NCBI GenBank assembly: GCA_026129405.1
Contig: JAHCID010000003.1
Span: 601,691 to 665,690 of the forward strand
Origin: a bacterium
GTDB taxonomy: Bacteria > Desulfobacterota > Binatia > DP-6
Direction of reading: 5' to 3'
Length of the DNA: 64,000 nt
The translations under genes were made by a program, and so were the position numbers. The notes under the pieces were generated by a model. The model was given only the letters and a program-made list of their open reading frames with translations. It was not told the origin of the DNA and did no database searches. Positions 36,322-45,080 of the stretch are shown in pieces; position 1 is the first letter of the stretch, and every line of letters starts with the position of its first letter.

Positions 36322-37569
36322 TCAGTTCACCGTGAGGGTGGTGGAGCCGGTGAAGACGCCGGAGAGGCTCTCCACCTTGACCGTGCAGGCGCCGGAAGCG
36401 CCGGCCGGTACGGTGAAGACCAGCTCCGTGCTCGACTGCGTCACGATGGGGGCCGCGAACGAGTTGAGGCCGCACTGCAGGACCACACCGGTGGCCGCCC
36501 CGAGACCGCAGTTGCCGGTCATGGTGACGTTCTGGCCGACGCTCGCCGTCACCGGCGACAGCGAGTCGAAGCAGGCACAGTTCCCGGTTTCCTCGCAGCA
36601 GAAGCCGCGATCGTTCGAGTCGGCGTTGACCACGTCGCCGAAGTAGCGACCGGTCAGGTTGTTGTTGTGGCCGAGGCGGATGAGACGCTCGGGGGCGCAG
36701 AAGAAGCCGTTGATGTCGGAGTCGCGGCCGAAGCCGATGACGCCCCCACCGTTGCCGAAGACCTCGATCTTGCCGCAGTCCTGAGCCGGCGCCGGGCCGA
36801 AATCGGTGCCGTTCTTCAGGTCCATGTCGCCGTTCAGATAGATCGTCGTCTTCCCCGATGCGGTGATGTCGGCGTTCTGCCCGGCGAGCAGGTTACAGAC
36901 GGTGTAGGTCCCGCCGATGAAGTTCAGCTTGGCGGCATTCTGGATCGAGATGTTACCCCAGACGCCCGGCGCGAGGTCGCAGATGCCGTTGCCAGGAATC
37001 GGATCGTTGATGATGACCGGGCAGTCCGAGTTCGGCAGCACGACGATCGACTTGGTCAGATCGCAGGCGGGGAACTGGGCGGGGAAGCCGCAAGCGGCAT
37101 ACAGGTCGCCGTAGTCCGGCACGCACTGCTGGTTCTGCGTCCGGCAGCTCGGCACGCCGTCGCCGTCGACGTCGCCGAGGATCGGCGGCACCCAGGACTG
37201 CACCGGCGGCGCACCGATGGTGACGTTCGGCAGACCGGACGGCCGGTTGGAGAACAGCTGCCAGATCGACGCCCCGGGCCGGTTGAACCGGGTCATGTCG
37301 CCGACGATCTGCGAGCCCCGGTCGTAGGTGGCGTTTTCGTGCGTGACCACGCCGCACGACGAGTTCGTCGCCGGCTGGGCGCAGTTCGCGCCCGTGTTGC
37401 ACGCACCGTTCAGTTTGAAGTTCTTCAGGCTGACGTTGGTCATCCCGAAGATGAAGTACGACCCGAGGTCGCGCTTCAGCGGCTGCGCCGACGCGACCTG
37501 CGCGCCGACCGCGAGCGTTGCTGCGACCACGATCGCAGCCCGGCCGAGCCGGCTCGTACGAGCTCCCAT
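36322..37569 (-). CDS. Secreted Cys-rich protein with IPT/TIG-like C-terminus, copy A
   Basis: This 415-residue first copy has signal peptide AAIVVAATLAVGAQVASA and mature start QPLKRDLGSYF. It shares the central strand-rich region (CDLAPGVWGNISI, GTYTVCNLLAGQNADI, FFCAPERLIRLGHNNNLTG) and the Cys cluster CCEETGNCACFDSLSP, then the IPT/TIG-like domain VPAGASGACTVKVES. Only this copy has an insertion with DVDGDGVPSC, a thrombospondin-3/dockerin-like calcium loop, near residue 130. GGAGGG six bases before the ATG is a strong ribosome-binding site. It is the first gene of the triplet and follows its own promoter. Confidence 0.87.
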   Translation of the reverse strand: MGARTSRLGRAAIVVAATLAVGAQVASAQPLKRDLGSYFIFGMTNVSLKNFKLNGACNTGANCAQPATNSSCGVVTHENATYDRGSQIVGDMTRFNRPGASIWQLFSNRPSGLPNVTIGAPPVQSWVPPILGDVDGDGVPSCRTQNQQCVPDYGDLYAACGFPAQFPACDLTKSIVVLPNSDCPVIINDPIPGNGICDLAPGVWGNISIQNAAKLNFIGGTYTVCNLLAGQNADITASGKTTIYLNGDMDLKNGTDFGPAPAQDCGKIEVFGNGGGVIGFGRDSDINGFFCAPERLIRLGHNNNLTGRYFGDVVNADSNDRGFCCEETGNCACFDSLSPVTASVGQNVTMTGNCGLGAATGVVLQCGLNSFAAPIVTQSSTELVFTVPAGASGACTVKVESLSGVFTGSTTLTVN

Positions 37570-37624
37570 TGATTGCCCTCCTTCGCAACGAGGCGACCGC
37601 GGTTCGTACGGCGCCCGGGGCGCA

Positions 37625-37655
37625 TAGGTAGCACGAACCGTACCTCGACTGTCAA
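37625..37655 (-). promoter_or_regulatory. Putative promoter of the secreted triplet
   Basis: On the minus strand: TTGACA (perfect -35), a long 19-base spacer, then TACCTA within GTGCTACCTA, the same extended -10 sequence seen before rpmB. The 55-base leader has a strong Shine-Dalgarno. The surrounding 37.6 kb gap is AT-richer than the rest of the window. Confidence 0.55.
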
Positions 37656-37694
37656 GAAAAATGGGAGGGCAGAAGCGCGGAATCCCGTCGGAAT

Positions 37695-38993
37695 CTACAA
37701 TCGGATTACGTTGTCACCCGTGCATCCCTGCAAGGCGTTGCGGGTATCCACGACCAGCGGCGCGGCCTTCTGGATAGCAGCATAGTCGATCCCCGGGTGC
37801 GCCGTGAGGATCACCACGCAATCGATCGCCCCCATGAACCCGTTCTTGGCCTCGACCGAGCTCAGCTCGAAGCCCTCGTCGTGCATGTGGGGAATATAGG
37901 GATCCGTGTAGGAGAGGATCGCGCCCTTCTCCTGGAGGAGCTTCATCACGGTCAGGGCGGGCGACTCCCGGATGTCATTGACGCCGGCCTTATAGGCGAC
38001 GCCCATCACGTGGATGCGCGACCCGCGCACGCTCTTCTGGTGCCGATTGAGCGCGTCGGTGACCTTCTCCACCACGAAGCGCGGCATGCTCTCGTTGATG
38101 GCGCCGGCGAGCTCGATGAAGCGGGCGTCGAAGCCATTCATCTTCGCCTTCCACGAGAGGTAGAACGGATCGATCGGGATGCAGTGCCCGCCGAGGCCCG
38201 GGCCGGGGTAGAACGGCATGAACCCGAACGGCTTGGTCTTGGCGGCGTCGATCACCTCCCAGACGTCGACGTTGAGGGCACCGCACATCTGCGCGAGCTC
38301 GTTCACGAGGCCGATGTTGACGCTGCGGAAGGTGTTCTCGAGCAGCTTCACCATCTCCGCGACCTGGGTCGACGACACCGGGATCACCGTGTCGACCGAC
38401 GCCTCGTAGAGGCTCTTCGCGACCTGGGCGCAGGAGGGCGTCGTGCCGCCCACCACCTTCGGGATGTTCTTGGTGTTGAAGCGCTCGTTGCCCGGGTCGA
38501 TGCGCTCGGGCGAGAACGCGAGCGCGAAGTCGGTGCCGACCTCGAGCCCCGACGACTCGAGCGCGGGGCGCACGACCTCGTCGGTCGTGCCCGGGTAGGT
38601 GGTGCTCTCGAGAATCACCAGCATGCCCTTGTGCAGGTACTGCTTGATCTCGTTCACCGCCGAGACGACGTAGGTGAGGTCCGGATCCTTCGTCTTCCGC
38701 AGCGGCGTCGGCACGCAGATGTTCACCGTGTCGAGCTCGCGGATGACGGAGAAGTCGTTCGTCGCGCGGAACTTGCCGGCCTTCACCGGCTCCGCGATCT
38801 CTTCGTCCTTGGTGTCGACGATGTACGACTTGCCGGCGTTGATCGCCTTGATCTTGCTCTCGTCGAGATCGATGCCGGTCACCTTGAACCCGGCGCGCGC
38901 CAGCTCGAGGGCGAGCGGCAGCCCGACGTAGCCGAGTCCGATCACGCCGCAATGCGCCTCGCGGCGCTCGATCTTCTTGATGAGGTCCTGCAT
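37695..38993 (-). CDS. wbpA: UDP-N-acetyl-D-glucosamine 6-dehydrogenase (WbpA/TviB-like)
   Basis: This 432-residue NAD-dependent UDP-sugar dehydrogenase oxidises C6 to the uronic acid for surface polysaccharide. It has GVIGLGYVGLPLA (Rossmann), STTYPGTTDE, AFSPERIDPGN, the K in ENTFRSVNIGLVNELA, and the catalytic Cys in PGPGLGGHCIPIDP. The length and the SPERIDPGN form favour the UDP-HexNAc dehydrogenases over UDP-glucose dehydrogenase. It follows the CobW-type gene by 12 bases. It likely supplies a HexNAcA residue to the glycans assembled by the window's glycosyltransferases. Confidence 0.93.
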   Translation of the reverse strand: MQDLIKKIERREAHCGVIGLGYVGLPLALELARAGFKVTGIDLDESKIKAINAGKSYIVDTKDEEIAEPVKAGKFRATNDFSVIRELDTVNICVPTPLRKTKDPDLTYVVSAVNEIKQYLHKGMLVILESTTYPGTTDEVVRPALESSGLEVGTDFALAFSPERIDPGNERFNTKNIPKVVGGTTPSCAQVAKSLYEASVDTVIPVSSTQVAEMVKLLENTFRSVNIGLVNELAQMCGALNVDVWEVIDAAKTKPFGFMPFYPGPGLGGHCIPIDPFYLSWKAKMNGFDARFIELAGAINESMPRFVVEKVTDALNRHQKSVRGSRIHVMGVAYKAGVNDIRESPALTVMKLLQEKGAILSYTDPYIPHMHDEGFELSSVEAKNGFMGAIDCVVILTAHPGIDYAAIQKAAPLVVDTRNALQGCTGDNVIRL

Positions 38994-39005
38994 GGTGCTG
39001 GTCTC

Positions 39006-39956
39006 CTAGGCTCCGACGTGGTCGGCACGCGGCGCCGGCTCACGCTCGCAATTCGCGAGCGCGGCCCGCAGCGCGGGCTCGTGGTTCGCGAGGTCACGGC
39101 CGATGAACACGGCCTGGTTCTCCGGGATGGTGGGTAGCTTCACCCAGTTGAGCTCCCATCGCCCGCAGGTGAAGTTGAAGAGACATTGCCAATCGCGCCC
39201 GGCGATCTGCACGAGGCCCTTGGCGCGTACGACCTCGCGCGGCAGATGCGCGAGGAAGTGCTCGAAGGCGTCCTGGTCGAGCGGCCGCGCGGATCGGTAG
39301 GCGAAGCTGCCGAAACGGTCGGCGTGCAGATGCCCGCTGTGACTCCGCGCGCGCTCGCGGTACGTGGCGACGCCCGTCGCGAAAAGGACGTCGCTGTCGA
39401 TCGCGCCGCGCACGGTCTGGAAGCGCGTGGCGCGATCGTTGCGCGCGCCGAGCGTCGCCTCCACGCGCGCGAGCGCGTCCGCCGAGACGAGGTCGAGCTT
39501 GTTCACGACGAGGAAGTCGGCGGCCTCGATCTGTGCGTGGGCGACTTCGGTCTCGCGCAGATGCTGCTCGACGTTGGCGGCGTCGACGACCGTGACGATC
39601 GCGTCGAGCCCGAGCCCTGCCCCCTTCACGCGTTGCGCGAGCGGCTCGGGATCGGCGAGGCCCGTGGACTCGATGACGATCAGGTGGGGGCGCGTGGTCT
39701 CGACGATCTGCTGCACGGCGAGGTCGAAGCGGTAGTCGTCGATCGTGCAGCAGATGCAGCCACTCGAGAGCTCGACCATCTTCTCCACCGCGGAAAGCCC
39801 CGTCACGACGCGTCCGTCGATGCCGATGTCGCCGATCTCGTTCATGATCACGGCGACCGGCTTCCCCTGGAGGCCGTGGTCGAGCACGTGCCGCAGGAGA
39901 GTCGTCTTCCCGCTTCCGAGGAAGCCGGTGAGGATGTCGACGGCAACCGTAGGCAT
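39006..39956 (-). CDS. CobW/YjiA-family GTP-binding metallochaperone
   Basis: This 316-residue G3E GTPase has Walker A GFLGSGKTTLL at residues ~10-20, the metal-binding CxCC motif in SSGCICCTI, ESTGLADPEP, and NKLDLV as the base-recognition motif. The CobW C-terminal domain ends in FNFTCGRWELNWVKLP. Such proteins insert or traffic zinc, cobalt or nickel. No cobalamin or hydrogenase gene is nearby; a zinc-homeostasis role is plausible but unproven. It has its own good promoter and is followed closely by the UDP-GlcNAc dehydrogenase gene. Confidence 0.92.
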   Translation of the reverse strand: MPTVAVDILTGFLGSGKTTLLRHVLDHGLQGKPVAVIMNEIGDIGIDGRVVTGLSAVEKMVELSSGCICCTIDDYRFDLAVQQIVETTRPHLIVIESTGLADPEPLAQRVKGAGLGLDAIVTVVDAANVEQHLRETEVAHAQIEAADFLVVNKLDLVSADALARVEATLGARNDRATRFQTVRGAIDSDVLFATGVATYRERARSHSGHLHADRFGSFAYRSARPLDQDAFEHFLAHLPREVVRAKGLVQIAGRDWQCLFNFTCGRWELNWVKLPTIPENQAVFIGRDLANHEPALRAALANCEREPAPRADHVGA

Positions 39957-39983
39957 GCAGCGGCGATCCGGGGGGTACCGTCT

Positions 39984-40012
39984 GAGTTAGCGGGATTCCA
40001 TCTGGGTATCAA
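39984..40012 (-). promoter_or_regulatory. Putative promoter of the CobW-type gene
   Basis: On the minus strand: TTGATA, a 17-base spacer, TAACTC, then 27 bases to the ATG. It is one of the cleaner sigma70-like matches. No Zur-like palindrome was evident around it. Confidence 0.5.
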
Positions 40013-40027
40013 ACCATGCGCAGCGCG

Positions 40028-41914
40028 TCATGACGCTCCGCCATCGCGCCCGGGCGGCGGCGGGAGCGCATACAGAGCGAAGCCGCCGGCCTCGACGATG
40101 GGGACCCCGCTCCGGGCGACGAGGTCGCGCCAGATTCCCGTCACACGCGCCTCGTACGGGTCCTCGCGCGCCTGCAATCCCTCCACGTCGACGGCGACGT
40201 AGCCCGCCCCGAGACGACGGATATCTGACACCAGGACGTCCGCGGACGGGAGCGTGCGATAGTCGACGAGCCCCTGCTCGAGATAGCTGAGGAGCACGAA
40301 CGGCCGCTCGATGTAGTACGGGTGCGGTATCTTCTCGAGGACCACGACGCGGCCGTCGGACGGAATGGCGGCGTTGGCCTCGCTCCAGAAGACCCAGCGC
40401 GGCGAGTACCGGCGCAGGAACGTCGTGTCGTCCATACGGCCGACGGCGACGCGCACCTGATCCGGCCACATGGGCCGCGCGACGCGCAGGCCGATCAGCG
40501 CCAGATTGCCGGCGATGGTGACGCCGACGAGGGCGGCGAACACGCGCCGGCCGCACACCGCCTGCCCCGCCGGGACGCAGGCGGCCAGCGCGAGCATCAC
40601 GCCGGGCAGGACGTAGCGCGGGTGGGCCCAGGCGCCGCCGGCGATGATGGCGACGAAGGCGACGCCGACCGCCGCGGTGCCGAGCACTGCGGCCCGTCGC
40701 CGCCGCACGAGCAGCACCCCGGGCAGGAACGCGAGCAGCAGGGGGCTGATGTCGAACGCCGAGCGCGACGTGTTTTCGAAGGCCTCGGGATGCATCGTGA
40801 GGTCCCACGGAAAGCGGAGCACGTCGAGCCCGCCGTACGCACTGCCGGCACGGCGGGCGGCGTACGTCCTCTGGTACCACTGGTAGTACTCGTCGAGATA
40901 CGCGCCGGCCTCGGCGCTCCAGTATCGGCCCGGGAAGAGCCCGTGGCCGAACGGATAGATCGGGTTGCCGGTCTCGACGGCGTTGCGCACGTACCAGGGA
41001 AGCGCCACCGCGAGCACGAGGAGCCCGAACCCGAGCGCGGCGGCGAACGCGCGCCCGGGAGCCCAGCGTCGCCGCGCCATGACGGCGAGCACCCCGAGTC
41101 CGACGAGCGTCGGCAGCAGGAGGCCCATCACCTTCGTCGCCCCGGCCAGGCCGGCGAACAGCGCGGCGCGGCGGAGGTCGCTCGCCGCCGCACCCCAGGC
41201 CCAGTCGAGGAACGCGCGCACGGACAGCGCGGCGAAGGCGACTACGGGGAGATCCGCGCCGGCCCGGCTCATGAGCGACCAGCTCATCGGCAGGGTCCAC
41301 ACGACGAGCCCCGCGAACGGCGCGATCCGGCGGTCGAAGTGGCGGCGCACCAGGCCGGCGAGCGCGAGCGCGGCGATCACGCCCGAGACGCCGCTCAGCA
41401 GCCGCGCGAGAACGTCGCCGCGCAGCACGAACGCGCCCGCGAAGAGGAAGTTCTCGAGGAACTGCTGCTGACCCCAGAACGTCCAGGGCGTCGCCACGAG
41501 GCCGCCCGCCTGCGCCCAGAGTCGGGGATAGGCGAGCTGGTACTTCGTCTGGTCGCCGCCGACCGCCGGCGCCAGCATCATCGGGATCTCGGCGAGCCCG
41601 ACGCCGAGGCCCACCGCGACCGCGCCCCATACGAGCGCGCCGTGCGGCGGCCGCAGCGCGCGCACCGCACCCACCAGATCGCGGGCACCGACGACCAGCA
41701 TGACGCCCAACGCGACCGCGACCGGCGTCGCGCGCAGGTGCCCCGTGGCCGCACATACGAGACTCACCGCGGCCAGGATCGCGAGCCCGACCGTGAGGCC
41801 CTCGAGCAGATGGTCGGCTGCGTCGCGCGACCGGGCCCGCAACAGCCGCTGGGCGAGCAACCCGCTGCCGGCACACGCCGGCAGCAGCACGAGGAGCAGC
41901 GCGAGATCCGTCAC
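40028..41914 (-). CDS. Polytopic membrane glycosyltransferase (GT39/ArnT-like)
   Basis: This 628-residue protein has about a dozen hydrophobic segments. An acidic first loop (VGLAEIPMMLAPAVGGDQTKYQLAYPRLW) occupies the place of the Asp/Glu acceptor loop of GT-C enzymes, and a soluble C-terminal part begins near residue 490. The pattern suits a lipid-linked sugar-using GT-C transferase that modifies lipid A or protein in the periplasm. GTG at 41914 overlaps the stop of a small upstream ORF (GTGA). Similarity to a named family is weak. Confidence 0.75.
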   Translation of the reverse strand: MTDLALLLVLLPACAGSGLLAQRLLRARSRDAADHLLEGLTVGLAILAAVSLVCAATGHLRATPVAVALGVMLVVGARDLVGAVRALRPPHGALVWGAVAVGLGVGLAEIPMMLAPAVGGDQTKYQLAYPRLWAQAGGLVATPWTFWGQQQFLENFLFAGAFVLRGDVLARLLSGVSGVIAALALAGLVRRHFDRRIAPFAGLVVWTLPMSWSLMSRAGADLPVVAFAALSVRAFLDWAWGAAASDLRRAALFAGLAGATKVMGLLLPTLVGLGVLAVMARRRWAPGRAFAAALGFGLLVLAVALPWYVRNAVETGNPIYPFGHGLFPGRYWSAEAGAYLDEYYQWYQRTYAARRAGSAYGGLDVLRFPWDLTMHPEAFENTSRSAFDISPLLLAFLPGVLLVRRRRAAVLGTAAVGVAFVAIIAGGAWAHPRYVLPGVMLALAACVPAGQAVCGRRVFAALVGVTIAGNLALIGLRVARPMWPDQVRVAVGRMDDTTFLRRYSPRWVFWSEANAAIPSDGRVVVLEKIPHPYYIERPFVLLSYLEQGLVDYRTLPSADVLVSDIRRLGAGYVAVDVEGLQAREDPYEARVTGIWRDLVARSGVPIVEAGGFALYALPPPPGRDGGAS

Positions 41915-42048
41915 GGCGCTCCCGGAAGCCGCAGGGCCCAGTAGGCGACGAACACGAGGAGCGCCCAGGCCGCGAGGACGACCCGGGCGATCCGCCGCCC
42001 GCGTCCGTCAGAAGACGAAGGGAAGGAGGCGTTTGGCCTGTGCGGCAT
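41911..42048 (-). CDS. Possible 45-residue single-pass membrane peptide
   Basis: The open frame from ATG 42048 to TGA 41911 has a polar start (MPHRPNASFPSSSDGRGRR) and one strong hydrophobic segment (IARVVLAAWALLVFVAYWAL). It overlaps the end of the methyltransferase-like gene in another frame, and its stop overlaps the next gene's GTG. That position suggests translational coupling. There is only a GGAG ten bases upstream. No homologue is known to me, and chance is a real alternative. Confidence 0.35.
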   Translation of the reverse strand: MPHRPNASFPSSSDGRGRRIARVVLAAWALLVFVAYWALRLPGAP

Positions 42049-42583
42049 AGCGCGAGTACTCCGGGTAGATGCGAGCGAGCGCACGTTCCTCGAGCACGAT
42101 GCGGCGCGCGAGGACGACGACGGCAGGGACGGCGAGCCAGACCACCCAGCGACTGCCGAGGGTGAGCGGTGCGCCGATCGCGATCAGCCCCTGCCCGACG
42201 TACATCGGATGTCGGAGCCAGCGATATGGACCGCCGGTCACGAGCGGCACACCGGGACGTGGCTCGGTGAGGGGCGACAGCGCCTCGCCGAGCGCGCGGC
42301 CGCCGAGCCGATACAACGCGACGCCGGCCGTGAACGCGGCCAGCCCGACGAGACGACCGCGCGCCGGTCCCGTGTGGATCAGCGCTTCCACGGGTGCTCC
42401 GGCGAGAATCACGGCGAAGAGGCGGTGGTGCAGCCGGATCAACCCCAGCGGGTCGTCGGCTGCGGGCAGGATCGGCGTGCGCGGCACGGCAGCGGGCGAC
42501 GTCTGCACGCGCACGAAGAGCACCACGAGGAGCACGGCGTAGGCGACGCCCCAGATCACCGTAGCTCCGTTCGCTTGCAGCAT
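42008..42583 (-). CDS. Isoprenylcysteine carboxyl methyltransferase-family membrane protein
   Basis: This 191-residue protein has about five hydrophobic segments and the family signature VTGGPYRWLRHPMYVGQGL, then RIVLEERALARIYPEYSRYAAQAKRLLPF. Bacterial members are SAM-dependent membrane methyltransferases of unknown substrate, often near lipid genes. ATG at 42583 is chosen because it opens just before the first membrane segment; starts at 42625 and 42775 would add an Arg/Gly-rich stretch with no similarity. Confidence 0.82.
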   Translation of the reverse strand: MLQANGATVIWGVAYAVLLVVLFVRVQTSPAAVPRTPILPAADDPLGLIRLHHRLFAVILAGAPVEALIHTGPARGRLVGLAAFTAGVALYRLGGRALGEALSPLTEPRPGVPLVTGGPYRWLRHPMYVGQGLIAIGAPLTLGSRWVVWLAVPAVVVLARRIVLEERALARIYPEYSRYAAQAKRLLPFVF

Positions 42584-42859
42584 GACGCCGCGGGGCGCGC
42601 GCGCGTCGCCCCCCTCCCGGCGCATGCCACGCGTCGCCGGCACGGATCGGCGCCCGCCGCGGCTCGGCGGGACCCGGATGCGAACGACGCCGCTCTCGCA
42701 GACATGAGGAAGAGCGTACGCGAGAACGACCGGCCGAGACGCGGCTGCTCCAGCGGTACGGGCTCCACCGTGCACGCGTCTCGCGCGAGATGCGAGCCTC
42801 GGCCGAGCCCGGCAAAAGCTGCCCAGCTCAGCCGCTCGACGGCATCCGGACCCGGCCCG
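42584..42859. other. Gap between ihfB and the methyltransferase-like gene
   Basis: A 276-base stretch on the minus-strand path between two minus-strand genes. I see no convincing gene, RNA or terminator. A frame open to 42775 could extend the methyltransferase N-terminus but reads as compositionally biased sequence. Confidence 0.4.
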
Positions 42860-43180
<321 letters not shown>

Positions 43181-43240
43181 CGCCCCGCTCCCTGTCGGCT
43201 GTCGCTAACGATCGTCCCGTTCCGGGTGCCGGGCGGCTGC

Positions 43241-44959
43241 TCAGCCCTTCTGCTTGTCCCGCTGCTCGAGCTCGCCGGGCATGATGTCGGCGAACGAGAA
43301 CTTCGCCGCTTCCTGCTCCCGCTTCAAGTGCGCCTGGAACTCCTCGCGCTCCTCGCTGCGGCGCAGCGCCTTGATCGACAGGGCGATGCGCTTTTCGCGT
43401 GGATCGACCTGCGTGACCTCGGCCTCGACCTCGTCGCCGATCTTGTAGAGCGACGCCGGGCGGTCCACCCGCTCGGTCGAGAGCTGCGAGACGTGGATCA
43501 GGCCCTCGACGCCCTCTTCGATCTCGACGAAGACGCCGAAGTCGGTGACGCTCGAGACCTTGCCGCGGATGCGCGTGCCGTTCGGATAGCGCTTCGGCAC
43601 CGCCGACCACGGGTCCTCGCTCAGCTGCTTGATGCCGAGCGAGATGCGCTCGTTGTCGACGTCGATGCCGAGCACGACCGCCTCGACGTCGTCGCCCTTC
43701 TTGAAGAACTCCGACGGGTGCTTGACCTTCTTCGTCCAGTGGAGGTCGGAGACGTGCACGAGGCCGTCGATCCCCTCCTCGAGCTCGACGAAGACGCCGA
43801 AATCGGTGATGCTCTTCACCTTGCCGGTGATCCGGCTGTTCACCGGGTGGTTGATGCGGACCATCTCCCACGGGTTCGGCTCGGTCTGCTTGAGGCCCAG
43901 CGAGATGCGCCGGTTGTGCGGGTCGATGTCGAGGATCTGGACCTCGACCTCCTGCCCAGGCTCGAGCACCTTCGACGGGTGCGTCACGCGCTTCGTCCAC
44001 GACATCTCGGAGACGTGGATGAGGCCCTCGAGCCCCGCCTCGATCTCGACGAACGCGCCGTAGTCGGTGAGGCTGACGACCTTGCCCTTCACGCGCGCGC
44101 CGGGGGGGTAGCGCTCGCTCACCGTCGACCACGGGTCGGGCATGATCTGCTTCATGCCGAGCGACACGCGCTCGCGCTCCGCGTCGTACTTGAGGACGAC
44201 GACCTTCACGTGATCGCCGACGTTCACGAGCTCGGACGGATGGCCGACGCGAGCCCACGACATGTCGGTCACGTGGAGCAGGCCGTCGATGCCGCCCAGA
44301 TCGACGAAGGCGCCGTAGTCGGTGATGTTCTTCACCGTGCCCTCGAGGATGACGCCTTCCTCGAGCACCTTCAGCGTCTCTTCCTTCAGCGCCGTGCGCT
44401 CCTTCTCGAGCACCATGCGCCGGGAGACGACGACGTTCCCCCGCGAGCGGTTGAACTTCAGGATGGCGAAGCGGCCGCGCTGGCCGATGTAGCGATCCAG
44501 GTTGCGGGCCGGCCGGATGTCGGCGTGCGAGCCGGGCAGGAAGGCGGGCACGCCGATGTCGACCTTGAGGCCGCCCTTCACCTTGCCGACGATCGCGCCC
44601 TCGATGGGCTGCTCTTCCTGGAAGGCGCGCTCGATGTCGCGCCACACGACGAACTGCAGCGCCTTCTGACGGGAGAGGTGAATGCCACCGCTCTCGGAGT
44701 CGCTGCCTTCGAAGTAGACGTCGACCTGCTCGCCTTCCTCGACGGTCATCTCGCCGTCGCGGGTCTGGAACTCATGGATCGGAACGGAGCCCTCGCACTT
44801 GTAGCCAATGTCGACGGTGACGCTGTCGCGTCCGATATGGACGACTCGGCCCGACACGATCTCACCCGGCTTGGGGCTCTTGAGACTCTGCTCGAAGAGG
44901 GAGGCGAAATCCTCTTCGGCTCCGGTCTCGAAACCGGGCTTCTCCGACGACACGGACAT
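43241..44959 (-). CDS. rpsA: 30S ribosomal protein S1
   Basis: S1 (572 residues) binds mRNA upstream of the start codon and aids initiation on structured messages. Six S1 OB-fold repeats are visible: the first two diverged (ribosome-binding), the next four with the recurrent DYGAFV/DFGVFV and GLIHVSE/GLVHVSD signatures. The ATG at 44959 gives the usual Met-Ser start; a GTG 40 codons upstream is in frame but lies across a good promoter. It follows cmk, the conserved order. Confidence 0.97.
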   Translation of the reverse strand: MSVSSEKPGFETGAEEDFASLFEQSLKSPKPGEIVSGRVVHIGRDSVTVDIGYKCEGSVPIHEFQTRDGEMTVEEGEQVDVYFEGSDSESGGIHLSRQKALQFVVWRDIERAFQEEQPIEGAIVGKVKGGLKVDIGVPAFLPGSHADIRPARNLDRYIGQRGRFAILKFNRSRGNVVVSRRMVLEKERTALKEETLKVLEEGVILEGTVKNITDYGAFVDLGGIDGLLHVTDMSWARVGHPSELVNVGDHVKVVVLKYDAERERVSLGMKQIMPDPWSTVSERYPPGARVKGKVVSLTDYGAFVEIEAGLEGLIHVSEMSWTKRVTHPSKVLEPGQEVEVQILDIDPHNRRISLGLKQTEPNPWEMVRINHPVNSRITGKVKSITDFGVFVELEEGIDGLVHVSDLHWTKKVKHPSEFFKKGDDVEAVVLGIDVDNERISLGIKQLSEDPWSAVPKRYPNGTRIRGKVSSVTDFGVFVEIEEGVEGLIHVSQLSTERVDRPASLYKIGDEVEAEVTQVDPREKRIALSIKALRRSEEREEFQAHLKREQEAAKFSFADIMPGELEQRDKQKG

Positions 44960-45019
44960 CAAGCGGGTACCCCCTGTGCGCGGGAATGAACGCGGCAATG
45001 ACGCGGGCGCAACCGGGGT

Positions 45020-45048
45020 TCCATAGTCCTGTTCCACCACGGATTCAA
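45020..45048 (-). promoter_or_regulatory. Putative promoter of rpsA-ihfB
   Basis: On the minus strand: TTGAAT, a 17-base spacer, TATGGA, about 60 bases before the rpsA ATG. It would give rpsA and ihfB expression independent of the upstream aromatic genes. Confidence 0.5.
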
Positions 45049-45080
45049 GGGCATCCGCCGCCACGCGGTTCCACGCCACC

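Noticed and set aside
39006..39956. CobW call as a cobalamin-biosynthesis gene
   Set aside because: No cobalamin gene is nearby; the G3E family covers several metals, so only a general metallochaperone call is supported.
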